DNA of 64,000 bases from NCBI GenBank assembly GCA_942491145.1, contig CALOBC010000029.1, positions 124,001 to 188,000 on the forward strand, written 5' to 3'. The translations under genes and the position numbers were made by a program. This document shows positions 17,187 through 26,122 of this stretch, in pieces (positions within the stretch are counted from its first letter, which is position 1; each line of letters begins with the position of its first letter). This DNA comes from CAXQUZ01 sp942491145. Its GTDB lineage: Bacteria > Myxococcota_A > UBA796 > UBA2385. Below the pieces are notes generated by a model. That model was not told where the DNA came from, searched no databases, and saw nothing but the letters and a program-made list of their open reading frames with translations.

Positions 17187-18283
17187 GTCCCTCGACCTGG
17201 CCCGCCTGGATGGGACGGTCCTGCAGACAGCCCCTGCCATGCGGTGCTCGCCCGCCGGATGGCGGCGTGGGTGTCGAACAACAGGTCGGTGACCCCCTCC
17301 AGCGCGGCCAGCCCCCCACAGTCCACGCCGGCCATCGCCTCTTCGGCGGTGTGGCTGGCGATGCTTGCCACGTGCACAATGAGCGCTGGGAGGCGGCGGT
17401 CGATGGGTGCGGCGCCCGGGTTGGGGTGAAAGCCGATGCCAGCCGCCACACCACCGCCGAGGTCCCACGCTTGGGCCATCAACACGCCGATCGACGGGTG
17501 GTGGTGCCGCACAATCCGCTCCAACAGCGCGGTGTCGGGCAGTGGGCCCGCCGGCAGGCACCGCAAGATCATCAGCACCCCGGCCTTGTGGAGCAACGCG
17601 GCCAGATAGGCGTCGCTGCGGTTGTTTTCAGACAACCAAGCGGCCACCTCAGCAGCGACCAGCCCATGCTGACGAAGCCGCTCAATGCGGGGCTGGTAGC
17701 GGCCCACACGAAACACAGGAGCGTGCATGCAGGCCGACATCACCACGCGCCACAGGGCGTCGTAGCCAATCCTGGCGATGGCATTGTCCAGCGACGTCGC
17801 GCCGCGCGCGAAGTGGACGTTGTGGGCCGCGCCCCAGACCCGGCGGACCAGATCCGGATCCCGCCGAACCAGGGCTGCCACTTGCAGCACTGAGGGCTCC
17901 GGCCCACGCAGCATCCGGTCCAGTCGCAGCGCAACATCGGGAAAGACCGGAAGGCTGAGCTTCTCCTCACCGAGCATCCGGACGAGGTTGGTGAGCAGCT
18001 GGCGGTCCGGCGGAGAAGGCTTCCGATCGAGCTCTTCAAACAGGGACCGCAGCAAGCCGGCACGCAGCAACCCGCCGTTCAGCGTGGACGCGGCGCGCAC
18101 CCCGCTCCATGGCTCGACCGATCGTGGCCGTGCATCTTCGGGCTTTCGGGGCGGCGGCCGCTTAGCGAGCGTCGATCGGGGGCGGGAGACTGCCGGGTCG
18201 GCGGTCGACATCAGCCCAAGCCAGCGCAAGACATGCTGCAGCAGCGTATCTTGCGGTCGGCGGTCGGCGTCGGGACCAGGCAT
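17147..18283 (-). CDS. HDOD domain protein, second of a convergent pair
   Basis: A 378-residue paralogue of the HDOD protein it faces. Matching segments appear in the same order: LPVFPDVALRLDRML, ALVRRDPDLVRRVW, SLDNAIARIGYDALWRVVMS, AYLAALLHKAGVLMIL and GIGFHPNPGAAP. The C-terminal 45 residues are Gly/Ser/Ala-rich and look disordered; they cover the antisense overlap with the neighbour. An ATG at 18283 gives the N-terminus used here, but a start around MSTADP is also possible. HDOD proteins in myxobacteria-like organisms often regulate motility or second messengers. Nothing in the sequence fixes the role here. Confidence 0.83.
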   Translation of the reverse strand: MPGPDADRRPQDTLLQHVLRWLGLMSTADPAVSRPRSTLAKRPPPRKPEDARPRSVEPWSGVRAASTLNGGLLRAGLLRSLFEELDRKPSPPDRQLLTNLVRMLGEEKLSLPVFPDVALRLDRMLRGPEPSVLQVAALVRRDPDLVRRVWGAAHNVHFARGATSLDNAIARIGYDALWRVVMSACMHAPVFRVGRYQPRIERLRQHGLVAAEVAAWLSENNRSDAYLAALLHKAGVLMILRCLPAGPLPDTALLERIVRHHHPSIGVLMAQAWDLGGGVAAGIGFHPNPGAAPIDRRLPALIVHVASIASHTAEEAMAGVDCGGLAALEGVTDLLFDTHAAIRRASTAWQGLSAGPSHPGGPGRGTQASAGSASRSSA

Positions 18284-18296
18284 GCCCGTCTCGCTG

Positions 18297-18329
18297 GGGG
18301 TGGATGCACGGGCAAGCCCGCTTCACCCC
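18297..18329 (-). terminator. Interrupted hairpin between two minus-strand genes
   Basis: GGGGTG (18297-18302) pairs with CACCCC (18324-18329), with an inner CGGG/CCCG stem. It lies 83 bases past the end of the secreted-protein gene and just upstream of the HDOD gene start. It may end the first transcript or shape the leader of the second. No U tract follows. Confidence 0.25.
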
Positions 18330-18411
18330 TCGCCGTAACGCAAAGCTCGATGCGTCCGAAGGCCCATGGTCTCGCAGGCGGTGGACACCCGACACCCGCG
18401 GACTGGGTCGC

Positions 18412-19062
18412 CTATCGCCCTCGGCCTGCCCGACGGCGGTCCTTGCGGCCACCCATCGGGACGCGCTCCAGCGTGGACTCGACCTGCCCCATCGCGACGA
18501 CCGAGTAGTCGGCCGTGGGGTCGATGCGTTGCACCCAGTCGTGGTCGATCCGCGGGCGCATCAACACGTCGGGGCGCAAGGCCCGAAAGCCAAAGCCGCC
18601 CTCCATCACGTACAGGGCGTCGTCCGTCACGAGGTAGCCGGCCTCGCCCACAAACATCAGCAGCTCATAGCCACGGACCGCGCGGAACGACTGTCCGACC
18701 TCACCGCTCATGGCGCCCATCAGCGGCGCCCTCACCTCGATCACGTCCCCCGGAACCCGGGGACCGCGCAAGCACGAATTCACCAGCACGGTGAGCACCT
18801 CGAGGCGCACGCCGTCGACGAGCTCCTCATGGCTGGTGAGCACCTCACCCTGGATGACCAAGGAGGCCGCGCGGGCATAGCTATCCAGCTCCGCCTGCGT
18901 GTCTTCAGACCGCTCGCTGACCAGCTCGGCTTCAAAGCCACCGTCGGGAAACAGGAGCTCCTCGACCGTCTCGGCACGAATGTGGTCCGTGCGGGCTTCG
19001 GGAGCGAGCGCCCGGGCGGAGGCTGGGGCGCTCAAGATGAGGGAGAGCAAAGTGGCGTACAT
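18412..19062 (-). CDS. Secreted protein of unknown function
   Basis: A 216-residue protein with a short signal peptide (MYATLLSLILSAPASARA, cleavage probably after ASA or ARA). The body is rich in acidic residues and beta-strand patterns. It contains VIQGEVLTSHEELVDG and a strand run FRAVRGYELLMFVGEAGYLV. That layout recalls metzincin-inhibitor or NTR/TIMP-like OB folds that test whether a metal or reagent is leaking, but there are few cysteines and I would not assign a family. The C-terminus is strongly basic (KDRRRAGRGR). Start ATG 19062 follows GGAG. It precedes the HDOD gene on the same strand by 128 bases. Confidence 0.65.
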   Translation of the reverse strand: MYATLLSLILSAPASARALAPEARTDHIRAETVEELLFPDGGFEAELVSERSEDTQAELDSYARAASLVIQGEVLTSHEELVDGVRLEVLTVLVNSCLRGPRVPGDVIEVRAPLMGAMSGEVGQSFRAVRGYELLMFVGEAGYLVTDDALYVMEGGFGFRALRPDVLMRPRIDHDWVQRIDPTADYSVVAMGQVESTLERVPMGGRKDRRRAGRGR

Positions 19063-19161
19063 GCGGCTGGCTCCGAAGAAGGGCGTACCTCAGAGTACGG
19101 AGCCACCGGGGCCCAGCATGAGACCCGACGCCCACAAAGCCTCGGCAGGCGGGATCCCCGA

Positions 19162-20013
19162 TCAGTGCGGGCGCTCCGGCTGGCACTGGGGGCACCAGAA
19201 TGTCGACCGCCCCGACTGGACCCGACGAGCCACCGGGGTGGCACATCGCAAGCACGGCTTGTCGGCCCGCTGGTACACAGCGAAATTGTTGGAGCCGCCG
19301 TGCTGCACAAAGTAGACCTCGTCGCCACTCTCGGTCTGAAGCACGCGGTCGATGAACCGGGGCACGCTGTCCGCGAGGCGGTCCCAGTCAGCCAGTGCGA
19401 GGTCGGATGCGGTGTCAAAGGGAGACAGCCGCGCCAGCCACAGGATCTCGCTGGCCGCGATGTTCCCCAGGCCGGCGACGCGGTGCTGGTCCATCAACAC
19501 GGTCTTGAGCGGCCCTCGGGATCCGTTCAAGCGCCCAGACCACCAGGCCCCGGCTCGCCGCATCGGCCAGGGCTCCGGCCCTAGCTTGCGCGATGTGAAA
19601 AACAGCTCCAAGTCAGCATTCTCGATGAGCCACACCTCACCCAGGCACCGGCGATCATCAAACACCACCGCCGGTGGGCCGGTGCCCTTCAGGTGAAGCC
19701 GAAGCCGCACCCGACGCCCGGCCGCGCCATCGTCCAGGACGACCTTGCCGGTCATGCGAAAGTGGAGGACCAGCACCCACTCTCGGGCAGCGGTGGGCCC
19801 GTCTGCTTGATCCCCCCGGGGGTCCGCGAGGTGGACCGTGGCATACTTGCCCCGCCGCCGGACCTCCCCAACGACCAGACCCACGACCGGGTTGAGGTCG
19901 GGATGGTCCTTCACAAGCCGGGGATCGATGAGCTCCACTGCGCCCACCGTGCGGCCGCCGCACCACCTCGCGAGGTTGCGGCCCATGATCTCCACCTCTG
20001 GCAGCTCCGGCAT
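19162..20013 (-). CDS. mutM: Formamidopyrimidine-DNA glycosylase
   Basis: Base-excision repair enzyme that removes oxidised purines such as 8-oxoguanine and cuts the abasic strand. The 283-residue protein begins MPELPEVE, so after Met removal the catalytic Pro and Glu are in place. Lys56 sits in the RRRGKYATVHL loop. The helix-two-turn-helix region reads VAGLGNIAASEILW. The C-terminal zinc finger is C-x2-C-x16-C-x2-C (CLRC...CPQC). The ATG at 20013 is preceded by AGGAGG, which rules out longer in-frame starts. MutM is preferred over Nei because of the MPELPEVE start and the general layout. Confidence 0.95.
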   Translation of the reverse strand: MPELPEVEIMGRNLARWCGGRTVGAVELIDPRLVKDHPDLNPVVGLVVGEVRRRGKYATVHLADPRGDQADGPTAAREWVLVLHFRMTGKVVLDDGAAGRRVRLRLHLKGTGPPAVVFDDRRCLGEVWLIENADLELFFTSRKLGPEPWPMRRAGAWWSGRLNGSRGPLKTVLMDQHRVAGLGNIAASEILWLARLSPFDTASDLALADWDRLADSVPRFIDRVLQTESGDEVYFVQHGGSNNFAVYQRADKPCLRCATPVARRVQSGRSTFWCPQCQPERPH

Positions 20014-20228
20014 GGCCCCTCCTGTGGTACCGGCGTCGGTCTGTAGCGCACTGGATTCGGCAGGGGCAGCGTCCGGGCGGCGGTTGTTGACGGTGGCGGG
20101 GGGTGACGGTTGTCGGTGACGGAAGTCCGACAGGCTGGACACCTGACTGTTGAAATATCAATAACTTATGAATGGCATAGCCCTTGCCAGGAGGGAGGCA
20201 CCCACTTGGGTTCAGACCGGGGCCACCC

Positions 20229-22076
20229 ATGAATCGCCCGCTTCCGACACTGTCTCCCGGCCTTCAAGCCGTCGGGGTCGTCGCCGTCTATGCCTTGCTC
20301 GCGGCAATTGTCATGGGCGATGCAGCGTGGTCGCCGATGTCTGCATTGGTGGGCATGCCGTCCATCGACAGCTTCGACACCGTCACCCTGCGTCGGGTGG
20401 TGCCGGAGTCGCTGTTCGGCAGTGACCACCGCAGCACCGCGGCGTTCTTTCCGACCGGCATGGCCGGGCTGGACCTCGCGCCGAACCTGCTCGACCACCT
20501 CACTGCGGCTCCCCTGGTGGCCCTGCTGCCGTTCCCACTGGCGGACAACCTCTGGTGGTGGCTGCTGCTCACCGGCACAGGGCTCGCCGGCCACCGCATG
20601 GCGACGGCCCTCACGCCCACGGCCCACGGGGGCTGGATCGGTGGCGTGGGGCTCATCAGCTGCGAGGCCCTGGTACGAGACGTCACCCTCCACCATGCGC
20701 CCCAGGCGATGCTCTTCGGTGCTCCGCTGCTGGTCGTCTCGGTGTTGGCCGCGACGTCCGCAACTAGCCCGCTGAAGCGCTACCGCAGCGCCGCTTGGGC
20801 CGGGCTGTGGCTGTCCGTCACCGCCCTCGCCTACTGGTATGCGGGCATGTTCCTGGTCCTGGGTGCCTTGCCGTTGCTCGCCCGGCTCTCCCACCGCCAG
20901 CTCGCCGTGGTGGCGGCCGTGATGGTGGTGCTCTGTGCCCCCTTCTTGCTTCCGCAGCTCCTCGCCTGGGACACTCGACCGCTCACGGCCGGCATGACCT
21001 TGGCCCCGCCCCAGGGCGTACCCGCCTCGTTCTCCGCGCTTGCCGACAGTGCCCAGTTCGAGGCGTGGCACGGGGTCGATCCGGGGTTCATGTTCCGTGC
21101 CAGTCCCAGCGACATCTCCAACCGCCAGTCCGTCGCCTTGGTGTTCGCGGCAGCCCTGGGGTGGCGTGTGGTGCCCCGGTGGCAGCGGTGGGCCTTTGGC
21201 TGGATGGCGGTGCTCGGGTCGGTGATGGTGCTGGGCCCGGCCCTTCGATGGGGGGATGAGCTCGTGCTGATCGGCGGCCACGCGGTGTCGCTGCCGTTCG
21301 CTTGGCTGGGGGAGCTCCACCCCTTCTTGGACCGCCTGACCTGGCCAGAGCGCTGGGGCTGGCTCATCCCACTGGGCTTGGTGGGCCTTGCATCCCACGC
21401 GCCCCGCCCTGCGCTGTGGGCGGGCCTCATCTTCATCGAGAACTTGTTGGTGTCCCACAACCTGCCCGTGCTGGCCGACGATGTGCGCCACTCGATGTGT
21501 TGGCGAGACATCTCCGGAACCCGTGGTGCGGTGCTGGAGCTGCCACTGGACCGCCGGGGCATCGAGGCGGCGGCGGTGGCGACCCACGGGCGCATCCACG
21601 GCCGGCCCATGGTGAACCCCATGCTGTTGCCGCCGAGTGTGCAACCGCCAGCGGCCTGGACCCAGTGGACCACCGAAGAGCCATTGGTCGCCTGGCTCGC
21701 CACCATCGAGCGGGCCTCCAAGGTCGAAGATCCCGGCGCAGAGGCCGTTCGCAGCCTCCGCCAAGCTGGCGTGGGCGTGATCGCCATCGACGTCGAGCCC
21801 GGCGGCGCCCTCAGCGAAGGGCGACTGCAGCGCCTGCGCACGCTCGTGTCTCGCCACCTCGGCCCCCCCATCGATCTGGGCTGTGCATGGGTCTGGTGGC
21901 TCGACACCGACGCTCCGCCACCGGTGGCCGTGGAGGACCCTGCCGCCTGGCGCGCAGCAGCGAAGGCATGGAAGGAGAACCATCCGGCGCCCCGCGTCGA
22001 CACGCTGATCGCCCCCGCCTATGACCGCTTGCGGTCCCCTCCTGCGGGAAAGACCGAATCGGGTGGTGGACAATGA
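20229..22076 (+). CDS. Polytopic membrane protein, GT-C-like / YfhO-like, function unknown
   Basis: A 615-residue protein with about ten predicted membrane helices (for example near residues 15-30, 95-120, 190-250, 310-345, 385-420) and a soluble C-terminal third. The layout, with a long first periplasmic loop holding conserved Asp/Arg residues (IDSFDT, FGSDHRS), resembles GT-C glycosyltransferases or the YfhO group. I cannot name a substrate. ATG 20229 is used; an upstream TTG would add 15 residues. Its TGA overlaps the next gene (a PEGA kinase) by 4 bases. The AT-rich stretch at 20150-20175 upstream probably contains the promoter, shared or divergent with mutM. Confidence 0.75.
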   Translation: MNRPLPTLSPGLQAVGVVAVYALLAAIVMGDAAWSPMSALVGMPSIDSFDTVTLRRVVPESLFGSDHRSTAAFFPTGMAGLDLAPNLLDHLTAAPLVALLPFPLADNLWWWLLLTGTGLAGHRMATALTPTAHGGWIGGVGLISCEALVRDVTLHHAPQAMLFGAPLLVVSVLAATSATSPLKRYRSAAWAGLWLSVTALAYWYAGMFLVLGALPLLARLSHRQLAVVAAVMVVLCAPFLLPQLLAWDTRPLTAGMTLAPPQGVPASFSALADSAQFEAWHGVDPGFMFRASPSDISNRQSVALVFAAALGWRVVPRWQRWAFGWMAVLGSVMVLGPALRWGDELVLIGGHAVSLPFAWLGELHPFLDRLTWPERWGWLIPLGLVGLASHAPRPALWAGLIFIENLLVSHNLPVLADDVRHSMCWRDISGTRGAVLELPLDRRGIEAAAVATHGRIHGRPMVNPMLLPPSVQPPAAWTQWTTEEPLVAWLATIERASKVEDPGAEAVRSLRQAGVGVIAIDVEPGGALSEGRLQRLRTLVSRHLGPPIDLGCAWVWWLDTDAPPPVAVEDPAAWRAAAKAWKENHPAPRVDTLIAPAYDRLRSPPAGKTESGGGQ

Positions 22077-23884
22077 CCTGCATGTCGACATCCACCCCCA
22101 CGTCGCCCTCGGGCGCCACCACGGTTGACCTCGCCCGTCGCAGCCGTCGCATCCGGTTCATTGAGGTGCTCGGCAAGGGTGGGTTCGGTGCGGTCTACCT
22201 GGCCGATGTCATCAGCGACGACGACTTCGTCCAGCGAGTCGCCATCAAGATCCTCAGCGCCGACATGAGCGCCATCGCGGACTTCGCTGCGCGCCAGCGG
22301 GACGAGGCCCGGTTGCTGGGCCGCATGGTCCACGACAACATCGTTCGGGTCTTCGACATGACCGAGCTGGACGGCCGTCCCGCCGTCATCATGGAGTATG
22401 TCGAGGGCATCGACATGGCCCAGCTCCTCAGCCGAGGTCCGCTGCCTCCGCGCGCGGCGTTCCAGATCGTGGCCCATGTGGCCGGGGCGCTTCAGGCAGC
22501 ACGACTGACCCCCGACCCCCACACCGGCGCGCCGCTGCACGTCGTGCATCGCGACATCAAGCCGGCCAACATCCTGCTGTCTCGCCACGGCGGGGTGAAG
22601 GTGCTCGACTTCGGCATTGCCAAAGCTTCGTTCGACCGCGAGGGCCAGACCGGCTCGGTCCAGTTTGGCACCACCCGCTACATGGCACCGGAGCAGTGGC
22701 TCTACAGCGCCGTGTCCCACAAGGTCGACATCTTCGCCCTCGGCGTCAGCTTCGCGGAGGCGCTGGCTGGGCGTCCCATCACCCGTGCCCCCCTCCAGCC
22801 CGAGTCGTTCCAAACCCACATCGATGCCGTGGTGAACACCATCACCGCCGACCGGTGGACCGACGCCGTGCGCGCCGATGTGGCGGGCTTGCTCCACAGC
22901 ATGCTGGCGTTCAACCCCGATGACCGCCCCGATGCCGGTGCGGTGGCGGATGCTTGCTTGCGCTTGGCCGACACGATTCCCGGCGAGTCGGCCACGCGGT
23001 ACGCCCGGCGGGTGGTGCCTGCCTTGGTGGAGCGGCGCCGCGAGCGGTTCCGAACCATGCCGCTGCCCCAGTCGATGTCGGTGGAGCAGCCGTTGCTGGA
23101 GGTCGGACCGAGCGCGGCGCTGCCGGACTCAGCCGTCGACATCTCCGACCAGGGCGTCTTGTCCTCGGCGGCCGCGCCGGGTGCACTGCCCGCCGAGGGG
23201 CCCGTCCCAGAGCCGGGCAACGAGGCCACCCTGGTTCGTCCCCTCGATGACCCGCCGCCGGCTTCCCGTCGGTGGCTCCCCGTTCCGATCATCGCCGCAT
23301 CTGCCGTGCTGGTGGTTGTTTTCGTATGGCTCGCGGGGGACTGGCGTACCCCCGCAGCCGGTGCGCCGCGCATCGTCGCGCCGGCCTCACGGGACGTGCC
23401 GACCGTGCTCGCGGACGACCCTTCGCCGGTGCCCCAGCTGACGGTGGCAGCCCCCACGGCCAGCGCAGGGCCCAAGCCGCACCCACCGGAGACCGCGCCC
23501 AAGCCCAGCCCCGCCCGTCCCTCCACTTCAGCCAGTGCCGAGCGCACCCCTGCCCCCGACGCGACCGAGACTCAGGCGCCAGCAGCCCCGGCACCGGCCG
23601 GCGCCCAGCCAGAGGCTTCCCCACCGCCTGCGCCTCCAGCTGCAAGCGGCCCCCCGCTGCCCATCACGCTCACATCCACCCCGTACGGCGCCACCGTCAC
23701 CATCGACGGCCGAACGCTCGCTGGCCAGACCCCACTGCGGGACGTCGTCGTGGCCGGCGGTCGACACCAGCTGCGCATCGAGGGGCCCGGCGGCACCTGC
23801 ACCGGAACCATCCGGGTGAGTGCGGCACGGACCAACACATTCCTATGCACTCTCGCGGATGGCAAGATCTCCGCGCGCCAGTAG
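22073..23884 (+). CDS. Membrane-anchored Ser/Thr protein kinase with C-terminal PEGA domain
   Basis: A 603-residue Hanks-type kinase. Near the N-terminus are the Gly-rich loop LGKGGFGAVY (33-42), Lys59 in VAIK, HRDIKPAN with catalytic Asp161, DFG at 179-181 and MAPEQ, so it looks active. After a Pro/Ala-rich linker a single transmembrane helix lies near residues 400-422. A second Pro/Ala/Thr-rich stretch leads to an extracytoplasmic PEGA domain near 520-590 (TSTPYGATVTIDGRTLAGQTPL), which probably senses or binds the envelope. The start overlaps the membrane-protein gene (ATGA). A second ATG lies three codons in. A secreted protein gene follows 35 bases later. Confidence 0.92.
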   Translation: MTCMSTSTPTSPSGATTVDLARRSRRIRFIEVLGKGGFGAVYLADVISDDDFVQRVAIKILSADMSAIADFAARQRDEARLLGRMVHDNIVRVFDMTELDGRPAVIMEYVEGIDMAQLLSRGPLPPRAAFQIVAHVAGALQAARLTPDPHTGAPLHVVHRDIKPANILLSRHGGVKVLDFGIAKASFDREGQTGSVQFGTTRYMAPEQWLYSAVSHKVDIFALGVSFAEALAGRPITRAPLQPESFQTHIDAVVNTITADRWTDAVRADVAGLLHSMLAFNPDDRPDAGAVADACLRLADTIPGESATRYARRVVPALVERRRERFRTMPLPQSMSVEQPLLEVGPSAALPDSAVDISDQGVLSSAAAPGALPAEGPVPEPGNEATLVRPLDDPPPASRRWLPVPIIAASAVLVVVFVWLAGDWRTPAAGAPRIVAPASRDVPTVLADDPSPVPQLTVAAPTASAGPKPHPPETAPKPSPARPSTSASAERTPAPDATETQAPAAPAPAGAQPEASPPPAPPAASGPPLPITLTSTPYGATVTIDGRTLAGQTPLRDVVVAGGRHQLRIEGPGGTCTGTIRVSAARTNTFLCTLADGKISARQ

Positions 23885-23919
23885 CTGCCCGCAGACGAGC
23901 CCCCCACATCGGAACCGGC

Positions 23920-24882
23920 ATGCCCCGCATTGTCCACGCGCTGTCCTCGCTCTGCCTGCTCCTCGGCCCCACGGTCGCCCATGCAGGTCCCGCTCCAGAC
24001 TCGACCCGGTGCCCTGTCCTCGAAGAGGCCCTGGTGGTCGGTGAGCGCCTCGTGGTCGACGGGCCCGCAAGCGAGGGCCTCTCGGCCGAAGAAGCGATCG
24101 CAGAAGTCCAGCTCGCATTGGCCTGCGCGCCGCCCGCCGCAACCACGGATGTGGCTCGGGTGCTGCGGCTTCAGGGAGCACTCTGGGTGCAGCAAGGCGC
24201 CCAAGACGAGGCCGACCTTGCCTTCGCCAGCGCGGCCCGCCTCGATCCCGCCGGATGGACGCCCAGCTTCGATGCCCAGCTGCTCGCCCGCTTTGAGGCC
24301 GCAGGCACCCGCTCCGCCCAGCTCGGCAGTGGCCGGTTGCGCTTGGAGCCGGCGCCGCCGGATGCCTTTTCGACCTGGCTCAACGGGGAAGAGACCACGC
24401 TGCCCGCGATGGTTCCCAGCGGCCTCCACCTCGTCCAAGTGGTTGCCTCCTACGACGCACCCGCCGCACCCGGGGTCTCCCGGAGTGCCCGCCTCGCGCT
24501 GGTCTTCGATCAAGACGATCTCGTGGTCGATCCCGGTCCGGTCCCGCTGACGCCCCCATGGCTCGACACCGGCTCAGCGATGCCGGCTGCCCCAAAGGGC
24601 CCATCGGTCGCACGCATCACACTGCTCGCCAGTGGCGGGGTCCTCGCCGTGGGCAGCGGGGTCACCGCACTGCTCGCCCGCGCCCAGTCCGACCGGGCCA
24701 CGTCAGCCACGTCCAGCTTCTTGAAGAACCCACCGTCGGGGGATGCGGCGTTCACCAAGGGGCAAAAAGCCACCCTCGACGAGATCGACAGCGCCGAGGC
24801 CGCGCAAAAAGTGTACGCCGTGTCCACTTGGGCCCTGCTCGGGCTGGGCGTGACATCGGTCGGGGTCGCCTTCGTCTTCTGA
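23920..24882 (+). CDS. Exported protein with C-terminal hydrophobic helices, unknown function
   Basis: A 320-residue protein with a cleavable signal peptide (PTVAHAG). A helical, TPR-like segment follows (EEAIAEVQLALACAPP, ARVLRLQGALWVQQGAQDEADLAFASAARLDP), then a PEGA-like beta segment (RLRLEPAPPDAFSTWLNGEE). Two hydrophobic stretches come near residues 225-250 and 300-320. This order (TPR, PEGA-like, TM) is common in proteins encoded next to PEGA kinases in myxobacteria-like genomes. It probably acts with the upstream kinase. The ATG at 23920 fits the signal peptide; the frame is open far upstream but that part overlaps the kinase. Confidence 0.72.
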   Translation: MPRIVHALSSLCLLLGPTVAHAGPAPDSTRCPVLEEALVVGERLVVDGPASEGLSAEEAIAEVQLALACAPPAATTDVARVLRLQGALWVQQGAQDEADLAFASAARLDPAGWTPSFDAQLLARFEAAGTRSAQLGSGRLRLEPAPPDAFSTWLNGEETTLPAMVPSGLHLVQVVASYDAPAAPGVSRSARLALVFDQDDLVVDPGPVPLTPPWLDTGSAMPAAPKGPSVARITLLASGGVLAVGSGVTALLARAQSDRATSATSSFLKNPPSGDAAFTKGQKATLDEIDSAEAAQKVYAVSTWALLGLGVTSVGVAFVF

Positions 24883-24909
24883 GCGTCGGCCGTGATGAAC
24901 CCAGCGCCC

Positions 24910-25908
24910 TCAGCGACCGAGGACCTGCTTCACCGCCGCGACCACCGCGTCATGGAACCGGCCGTTCGTGACGATGACCCCTTTGTTCTGGGTCAGGCCC
25001 CGGCCGAGGGAGAAGTCCAGCGGCTTGCCGTCCACATCGGTGACGGTGCCCCCCGCTTCGGTGACCACCGCCACCCCGGCCGCGTGGTCCCAGACCTTCT
25101 CGACGTAGCCAGGCCGCGTCGGCAGCCGCAGATAGACCGCCGCGTCCCCCCGAGCGACCGCCGCATACTTGCACTGACTGTCGATGCGGAAGGGTGGCGC
25201 GCTGATGCCGAGCAGCTCGGCAACCTGGGCGGAGTGGCTCTGGGACGTGTGGGCCTTCTCGACCGACTCGCAGAACCGAGCATCGGCAGCCTTGGCAACC
25301 GGGTCCACGAAGACCTGCACCTCGACGGCATTGTCGACGCCCCGCTGGAACGCGCCTTGGCCCTTGACGCCCACAAAGATGCACCCCGTCTCGGCGCCTT
25401 CTTCTTCGCTCGCCGCCATGTTCGGGCACCCGAGCACCCCGAGCACGACCTCACCCTTGTCGATGAGGCCAAGCGCCACCGCGTACTGATCCATCCGCAG
25501 AAAGCCCTTGGTGCCATCGATGGGGTCGAGCACCCAGTACCGTCCGTCACCGCCCCCCTCGAAGGTGCCCCGGTCGATCGCCGCCAGCACGGCGTCCCGG
25601 CTCAGGCTCGGCAGCACCGCTTGCACACACGCCACGACCTTGTCCGCTAGGTCGGCATTGTCGGGATCGCGGAGCGCGGCGGCGTCCTCTTCACCGACCA
25701 TCGGAATCCCGGGCGCGACCTCGGCCAACATGTGGCTCACAATCGCTTGGGCCGCGAAGTCCGCCACGGTCACGGGGCTCTTGTCGCCCTTCTGCAGGGC
25801 ACTTCCCGCCACCAAGCGCTGCTGGACTTCACGGCACACCCGGCTGGCGGCCACGACGGCCTCGACGGCGGAGGGACGCAGGGACTCGACACTGGGCGAT
25901 GCAGACAT
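24910..25908 (-). CDS. 3'(2'),5'-bisphosphate nucleotidase, HAL2/SAL1-like
   Basis: Mg-dependent, Li-sensitive phosphatase family that converts 3'-phosphoadenosine 5'-phosphate (PAP) to AMP and recycles the by-product of sulfate activation. The 332-residue protein has the inositol-monophosphatase-fold metal sites VGEED, WVLDPIDGTKGF and, near the C-terminus, VWDHAAGVAVVTEAGG. The GTKGFLRMDQYAVALGLI wording is closer to the yeast/plant HAL2-SAL1 group than to enterobacterial CysQ. Start ATG 25908 is preceded by GGAG. It ends convergent with the exported-protein gene, 27 bases away, and is divergent from folE. Confidence 0.9.
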   Translation of the reverse strand: MSASPSVESLRPSAVEAVVAASRVCREVQQRLVAGSALQKGDKSPVTVADFAAQAIVSHMLAEVAPGIPMVGEEDAAALRDPDNADLADKVVACVQAVLPSLSRDAVLAAIDRGTFEGGGDGRYWVLDPIDGTKGFLRMDQYAVALGLIDKGEVVLGVLGCPNMAASEEEGAETGCIFVGVKGQGAFQRGVDNAVEVQVFVDPVAKAADARFCESVEKAHTSQSHSAQVAELLGISAPPFRIDSQCKYAAVARGDAAVYLRLPTRPGYVEKVWDHAAGVAVVTEAGGTVTDVDGKPLDFSLGRGLTQNKGVIVTNGRFHDAVVAAVKQVLGR

Positions 25909-26122
25909 GGGGGCTCCGGGCAAGAACGGTGGGGCAGGTCCTACTCGGTCGACGGGGCGCCGGCACCATCCCTGTGCTCGACCGTCGGGACGGCATAGGC
26001 GGCGGGCACCACCCGGCTCGTGACCGGCGCTGCCGCGTGCTCCAGCGCGCCCCAGTGTTGGCGAAGGGTGGCCCAGACCGCGACGCTCCTGCCCCTGAGT
26101 CGACGCGCAGCCCGAGGCGCCC

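Noticed and set aside
20166..22091. Minus-strand open frame opposite the polytopic membrane protein
   Set aside because: Composition is Gly/Gln/His-rich with no hydrophobic pattern; the plus strand gives coherent membrane helices.
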